A DNA stretch of 51,304 nucleotides from the NCBI GenBank assembly GCA_905215015.1, contig CAJMOS010000006.1, positions 1-51,304 of the forward strand. Direction: 5' to 3'. Each line of letters starts with the position of its first letter. Positions within the stretch are counted from its first letter, which is position 1. The notes beneath the pieces are model-generated. The model saw only the letters and a list, made by a program, of their open reading frames with translations, searched no databases and was not told the origin of the DNA. The position numbers and the translations under genes are program-made. Below are positions 47,243 to 51,304 of this stretch, in pieces. This DNA is from an uncultured bacterium (lineage in GTDB: Bacteria; Spirochaetota; Spirochaetia; Sphaerochaetales; Sphaerochaetaceae).

Positions 47243-49798
47243 TTACTTTTTCGAGTATGGCGTCTCTTCCAGGGGCAATGAGGTGCGGAACTTCCCGTCC
47301 CACTTCCAGTAGGCGTGCTGGCAGGCAGGTGCGGTGGGGATGGTGCAGAGCTCTCCGACTCCCTTGGCTCCATAGGCGAAGCCATAGGAGCCGCTTCCAT
47401 GGACGGTGATGGTGTGGATCGGCGGCACATCAGGTGCCCGGAGCAGTCCAAGCGTGCCGTACTTGACCTGAGGGACCCCTTCCTTGACAGGGAACCGCTC
47501 GGTCAGCGCGTAACCGAGACCCATGACGACACCGCCGTCGATTTGTCCATTGCAGGAAAGGGGGTTGATTACCTGTCCCACATCGCAGGCTGCGGTGACG
47601 CTTTTCACCTTCCCCGTCTCATCGTCCAAAGTGACCACCTGGGCGGAATAGGAGTAGGCGACATGGCTGACCGGGTGGGGTTTGGACGATCCGAGCGGAT
47701 CGGTCTTGCCGAAAAATTCCCCGAGGAATTCCTTGCCCTCGAGCTCGTTGAGCTCATGGCTGTCCATCGCCTCCTTCAGCCGTTCGGCGGCACGCCGGGT
47801 AGCTTCGCCGCAGAAGACCGTCTGGCGGCTTGCCGTGCTGGTGCCGCAATCGGGGGTGCGTACGGTATCAGGCCTTTCGACGATAATCGGGGCCTCATAG
47901 GGCCACAGCGTCTCTCGGACAATCTGGGTGGCGACGGTCGCGACTCCCTGTCCCATGCAGGCCGCCGAGGTCCTGATGTGGACCACCCCGCCTTCCACTC
48001 CGAGAATCGTGCGCCCCCAATCAGGAACGCCGACCCCAAGCCCGCTGTTCTTCAGGGCGCAGGCGATGCCGGTGTACTTGTTGGCGTAGTAAGCGCCTTT
48101 TACCGCCTCCAGGCACTCAAGCACGGCGGTATCCGGGCCGGCAATCTGCCCGTTGGGCATGGTGTCTCCGGGTTTCAGGGCGTTTTGCACCCGGAAGACG
48201 AAGGGGTCGATGCCGCACTCACGCGCCAGCAGGTTGATCGCGCTCTCGACGGCGAAGCAGCTTTGGGTGACACCGAAGCCGCGAAAGGCTCCCGCAGGCA
48301 CGTTGTTGGTGTAGACCGCCTTGCCGATGATATCGATGTCTTGGTAGTTGTAGGGGCCCGCGGCATGGGTGCAGGCCCTCTGCAGGACAGGCCCGCCAAG
48401 GGAGGCGTAGGCGCCGGTGTTGGCGATGATCCTCACCTTGCAGGCCTTGAGGAACCCATCCCTGTCGCAACCGATGGTCAAGTCGATGTCCATCGGGTGC
48501 TGCTTCGGATGGATGTTGATGCTCTCCTGCCGGGTCAGCTTGACCTTGACCGGCATCTTGCATTTCCAAGCCGCGAGCGCAGCGTGGTGCTGGACGCTCA
48601 TGTCCTCCTTGCCGCCGAAGCCGCCACCCACCAGCAATGAGTGGCAGTGGACCTTTTCCGGCGGCAGGCGGAGCATACGGCTGATCTCCCTCTGCTCGTC
48701 GTAGACGCTCTGTCCGGCGGTGAATACCTTCACGCCATCACCTTCAGGCAGGGCGACGGCGCACTCCGGCTCCATGAAGGCGTGCTCGGTGTATGGGGTG
48801 TGGAACACTTGGTGCACCACATGGGCGCAGTCCTTCAGCTTTCCTTCCGCGTCCCCGCGTTTGATGATTTCGGTATCCAGCAGGTTTCCACCCTCATGGA
48901 CGAGCGGGGCTCCTTCCCGGAGCGCCTCTTCGGGGGTGTAGACTCCCGGAAGGACCTCGTATTCCACCTGGATCAGGTCGAGGATCTCCTTGAGCGATTC
49001 CTGTCTGCGGCTGACTGCCAGCGCGACGGCGTCACCGATATAACGGGTGGTTCCTCCCACGGGAATCATGACCGGCCAGTCGTGGACCAAGTGCCCCAGC
49101 ATGTTCTCCGGAACGTCGCCGGCCGTCAGCACCGTGACGCAGTCCGGATGGGCAAGCGCCTTGGAAACATCGATGCTCAGCACTCTTGCCCGAGGATAGA
49201 GGCTGCGCAATGCCTTCCCGTAGGCCATGCCGGGCAGGTGCAGGTCGTCGGGGTACTGTCCAGTGCCAAGCACTTTTTCTTTGGCGTCGACGCGGAGCAT
49301 GTTCCCGCCCACACCGGGAAGATGCACCTTCTCAGGCACCTGGATGTGCTCGCGGAAATAGGTCGCGCTCATCAGGATCGCGTCCTCGATCTTCTGATAT
49401 CCGGTGCAACGGCAGATGTTGCCCCTGATCGCCTTCTTGATCATCTCCCGGCTGGGATTCAAGTTTTGGTCAAGCAGGCTTTTGGCGCAGAGCACCATGC
49501 CGGGTATGCAAAAACCGCACTGTACGGCCCCACTGGCCGCAAAGCAGTAGGCGTAGACTTCCTTCTCCTTTTCCGAAAGGCCCTCGATGGTGGTGATCCG
49601 TTTGCCCTCCAGCCGAGACAACGAGAAGACGCAGGCCTTTGCCGGCTTTCCGTCTATCAATACTGTGCACGCACCACAAGCGCCTTCGCTGCAACCGTCT
49701 TTCGCTCCGGTCAGCAGCAGGTGATCCCGTAGGAACGGCAATAACTTCATATCCGGTCCCTCGTAGGAGACCGGCTTACCGTTGATGATACAGGTCAT
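47243..49798 (-). CDS. xdh: Xanthine dehydrogenase-like molybdoenzyme, fused iron-sulfur and molybdenum subunits
   Basis: This 851-residue enzyme of the xanthine oxidase family has two [2Fe-2S] domains in the first ~160 residues (GCSEGACGACTVLIDGKPAK; QCGFCIPGMVLC and ICRCTGYQK). They are fused to the molybdopterin-binding part (GFGGKEDMSVQHHAALAAWK; PAGAFRGFGVTQSCFAVESA). There is no FAD domain. The layout matches the group annotated as selenium-dependent xanthine dehydrogenase, which hydroxylates purines. The ATG at 49798 has no ribosome site; a consensus-like promoter ends six bases before it. Electron acceptor and cofactor maturation genes are not in view. Confidence 0.88.
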   Translation of the reverse strand: MTCIINGKPVSYEGPDMKLLPFLRDHLLLTGAKDGCSEGACGACTVLIDGKPAKACVFSLSRLEGKRITTIEGLSEKEKEVYAYCFAASGAVQCGFCIPGMVLCAKSLLDQNLNPSREMIKKAIRGNICRCTGYQKIEDAILMSATYFREHIQVPEKVHLPGVGGNMLRVDAKEKVLGTGQYPDDLHLPGMAYGKALRSLYPRARVLSIDVSKALAHPDCVTVLTAGDVPENMLGHLVHDWPVMIPVGGTTRYIGDAVALAVSRRQESLKEILDLIQVEYEVLPGVYTPEEALREGAPLVHEGGNLLDTEIIKRGDAEGKLKDCAHVVHQVFHTPYTEHAFMEPECAVALPEGDGVKVFTAGQSVYDEQREISRMLRLPPEKVHCHSLLVGGGFGGKEDMSVQHHAALAAWKCKMPVKVKLTRQESINIHPKQHPMDIDLTIGCDRDGFLKACKVRIIANTGAYASLGGPVLQRACTHAAGPYNYQDIDIIGKAVYTNNVPAGAFRGFGVTQSCFAVESAINLLARECGIDPFVFRVQNALKPGDTMPNGQIAGPDTAVLECLEAVKGAYYANKYTGIACALKNSGLGVGVPDWGRTILGVEGGVVHIRTSAACMGQGVATVATQIVRETLWPYEAPIIVERPDTVRTPDCGTSTASRQTVFCGEATRRAAERLKEAMDSHELNELEGKEFLGEFFGKTDPLGSSKPHPVSHVAYSYSAQVVTLDDETGKVKSVTAACDVGQVINPLSCNGQIDGGVVMGLGYALTERFPVKEGVPQVKYGTLGLLRAPDVPPIHTITVHGSGSYGFAYGAKGVGELCTIPTAPACQHAYWKWDGKFRTSLPLEETPYSKK

Positions 49799-49804
49799 GC
49801 CAAC

Positions 49805-49833
49805 ATTGTCCATTGTCCATTTTCGACTGTCAA
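49805..49833 (-). promoter_or_regulatory. Promoter of the xanthine dehydrogenase gene
   Basis: On the minus strand TTGACA (perfect), 17 bases and GACAAT (4/6), then six bases and the ATG at 49798. A leaderless transcript is predicted. Confidence 0.68.
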
Positions 49834-49879
49834 GGAGATATCATGGACTTGCCGTGGGGAAGGGAAGAGAGAGGGCTGC

Positions 49880-50371
49880 TTATTCCTTGGCAAGGTCCAG
49901 AGTGATGGTCTTGTGGGCCACCTCGAGGTGGGTGTAGGAGACGCCGGCGGCGTCGAACATCCGTTTCGAGGCTCTGGTGGAATCAGAGTCCTTGTATTTG
50001 TCCGAAAGATAGACGACTCGGGAAATTCCTGCCTGGATGACCGCCTTGGCGCACTCGTTGCAGGGGAAGAGGTCCACATACAACGTGCAACCCTTTAGGT
50101 TTCCGTTGGCGTTCAGGATGGCGTTCAGTTCTGCGTGGCAGACGTAGGGATATTTGGTATCCATCCAGTCACCTTCGCGTCCCCAGGGGATGGCGTCGTC
50201 GCTGCAGCCACGGGGAAATCCGTTGTATCCCACGCCGACGATCCTCTTGTCCTGGTTGACGATGCAGGCACCTACCTGCGTGTGGGGGTCCTTGCTGCGC
50301 AGGGAGCTCAGGACAGCGATGCCCATGAAATACTCGTCCCACGACAGATAATCGGTTCGTTTGTCACTCAT
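49880..50371 (-). CDS. dCMP deaminase family protein
   Basis: This 163-residue zinc enzyme deaminates dCMP to dUMP for dTTP synthesis; related ComEB proteins share the fold. The zinc ligands are visible in VCHAELNAIL (His, with the catalytic Glu) and FPCNECAKAV (two Cys). TQVGACIVN and YNGFPRGCSDD are further family blocks. A GGAGG site precedes the ATG at 50371, which lies within the last codons of the upstream hydrolase gene (8-base overlap). The two are thus co-translated, though their functions seem unrelated. Confidence 0.92.
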   Translation of the reverse strand: MSDKRTDYLSWDEYFMGIAVLSSLRSKDPHTQVGACIVNQDKRIVGVGYNGFPRGCSDDAIPWGREGDWMDTKYPYVCHAELNAILNANGNLKGCTLYVDLFPCNECAKAVIQAGISRVVYLSDKYKDSDSTRASKRMFDAAGVSYTHLEVAHKTITLDLAKE

Positions 50372-51304
50372 GATGTGCCTCCAAGAAGGACAGTATAGCA
50401 TCAACCAGCTCGGTATGGAGAGCCCGATACAGGGGCAGGCAGTGATAGGTGTGCCAGTACCCCCATGGCAGGTGGGTCATCAGCATCTCCTTCTCCTTCG
50501 AGCCGATCTCGTTCTGGATGATGGAGAGGTTCTTCGAGCTGACGGTCCGGTCCCGTTTGTCCTGGATCGAGAGGACCGGGATGGTGATCCGTTTCAGGTC
50601 TGCGCGTACCTTTGGCATGTGGAAGACCGTGCTGAGCGCCTGCTTGAAGAAGGTTCCGTCATAGCCGGTCCAGGTTTCATGTCCATCCGAATTGTGCCTG
50701 GCAGGCCTACGGGACTGCAGGTGGGCGAACGGAGTGTGGGGTGTGATGAGGCTGAGCGGGCGGGCGATGAACAGCAGGGGCTGGCTGATGGCTCGGTCCT
50801 TGAGCGAGTTGCAGACGACCGGGGCGCTGATGGTGACCAGAAGGTCAGGACTCAAGGGTGTGCCGCTTGTTTCCTCGGCCAGTTGCAGCCCCATCATTCC
50901 TCCCAGCGAATGGCCGATGTAGACCACATGCTTGTACCGGGAGCGTACCTGGAGATATTGGTCCTTCAGGGACTGGTACCACTGGGGGTAACAGCTGTGC
51001 TCGTAGTCCTCGATTGATGTGCCGAAGCCGGCAATCAGCGGGGCGTAGATGTCATAGCCCGCCGCCTGAAAGTCGGGAATCCACTGTTCCCAGCACTGGG
51101 GACTGTGGTTCAGTCCATGGACAAGAAAGAGGGCGGTATCGCTACCCTGTCTGATTTCCACCGGCAGGCATGAGGGATCAAAGACTTCTTCCAGATTGGC
51201 CGGAGGAAGAGGACCCGTATAGGGATCCTTCCATCCAGGCAACGCGCAGGCCCACCAGAAGAAAATGGCAAGCAGGACAAGGATGATGATCAGCCAAGAG
51301 GCAG
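50364..51304 (-). CDS. Membrane-anchored alpha/beta hydrolase, 5' end outside window
   Basis: This alpha/beta hydrolase has the nucleophile elbow VVYIGHSLGGMMGLQ, the oxyanion block FLVHGLNHSPQCWEQW, a likely acid residue in LSIQDKRDRTVS and the catalytic His in GYWHTYHCLP. The frame stays open to the window end. That upstream part reads WLIIILVLLAIFFWWACAL, a membrane anchor, so the true start lies beyond 51304 and an internal TTG at 51242 is not the start. It is probably an esterase or lipase acting at the membrane. The gene overlaps the dCMP deaminase gene by eight bases. Confidence 0.85.
   Translation of the reverse strand, partial: ASWLIIILVLLAIFFWWACALPGWKDPYTGPLPPANLEEVFDPSCLPVEIRQGSDTALFLVHGLNHSPQCWEQWIPDFQAAGYDIYAPLIAGFGTSIEDYEHSCYPQWYQSLKDQYLQVRSRYKHVVYIGHSLGGMMGLQLAEETSGTPLSPDLLVTISAPVVCNSLKDRAISQPLLFIARPLSLITPHTPFAHLQSRRPARHNSDGHETWTGYDGTFFKQALSTVFHMPKVRADLKRITIPVLSIQDKRDRTVSSKNLSIIQNEIGSKEKEMLMTHLPWGYWHTYHCLPLYRALHTELVDAILSFLEAHHE

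Noticed and set aside
1..51304. CRISPR arrays, insertion sequences, rRNA genes, plasmid or phage replication genes
   Set aside because: No regularly spaced repeats, transposase motifs, rRNA sequence or replication initiators were seen. The only mobile trace is the integrase fragment near 34 kb.

Overview
The window is GC-rich bacterial DNA, tightly packed with genes. It is most likely chromosomal DNA of a free-living, sugar-fermenting spirochaete of the Sphaerochaeta type. This is inferred from the secreted binding proteins whose mature ends read AQGSSES or similar, the sugar ABC importers of the Lpl type without their own ATPase, the TRAP and amino-acid importers, and the Sec and lipoprotein signals of a diderm. 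No 16S or other taxonomic marker gene is present.

Layout. Bases 1-2509 hold a PHP phosphatase (cut by the window edge), a MATE exporter and a GNAT acetyltransferase. Bases 2564-7984 (minus) hold an Lpl-type sugar importer: two paralogous binding proteins flank one permease pair. Terminators separate the parts, and two promoters share the same upstream element. Bases 8139-14336 (minus) are an L-rhamnose operon, rhaB-rhaA-rhaD, followed by a membrane protein, a metallo-beta-lactamase-fold hydrolase and a serine hydrolase. A divergent AraC regulator starts at 14427, and the rhamnose mutarotase rhaM lies far away at 44991. Together these suggest uptake and breakdown of rhamnose or rhamnosides.

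Bases 15387-21915 are a mixed region: a degenerate metallo-beta-lactamase-like protein, a surface phosphoesterase and beta-barrel-like protein, an Hpt-like phosphotransfer protein, an ADP-ribosylglycohydrolase, a Pro/Ala-rich lipoprotein, and an LpoB/COG3014 lipoprotein pair. Bases 22074-26928 look like an acquired redox cassette: a TIGR04076 protein, a flavin reductase, a flavodoxin, an acetyltransferase, an iron alcohol dehydrogenase and an AraC regulator.

Bases 26999-32776 are a nitrogen region. A polar amino-acid ABC operon ends in a cytidylate-kinase-like gene, a probable small RNA follows, and then an ammonium channel fused to a P-II domain. The ABC and ammonium operons both start with a promoter and a short leader carrying the same ACAAGGACGT motif inside a terminator. 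Bases 33028-34247 are the worn remains of an integrated element beside tRNA-Ala: an integrase fragment and a toxin-antitoxin pair. Bases 34308-41160 form an unusual amino-sugar locus: a NagA relative, a three-part TRAP importer, a LacI regulator with a matching operator, and two tandem NagB relatives.

Bases 41231-51304 hold a U32 RNA-hydroxylation-type protein, a uracil permease, rhaM, an RNase D-like exonuclease, a ketopantoate-reductase-like enzyme, a fused xanthine dehydrogenase, dCMP deaminase and an anchored alpha/beta hydrolase.

The most striking overall signal is at genes without a Shine-Dalgarno sequence. Several have a TANNNT-type -10 box placed 6-7 bases before the start codon, which predicts leaderless mRNAs.
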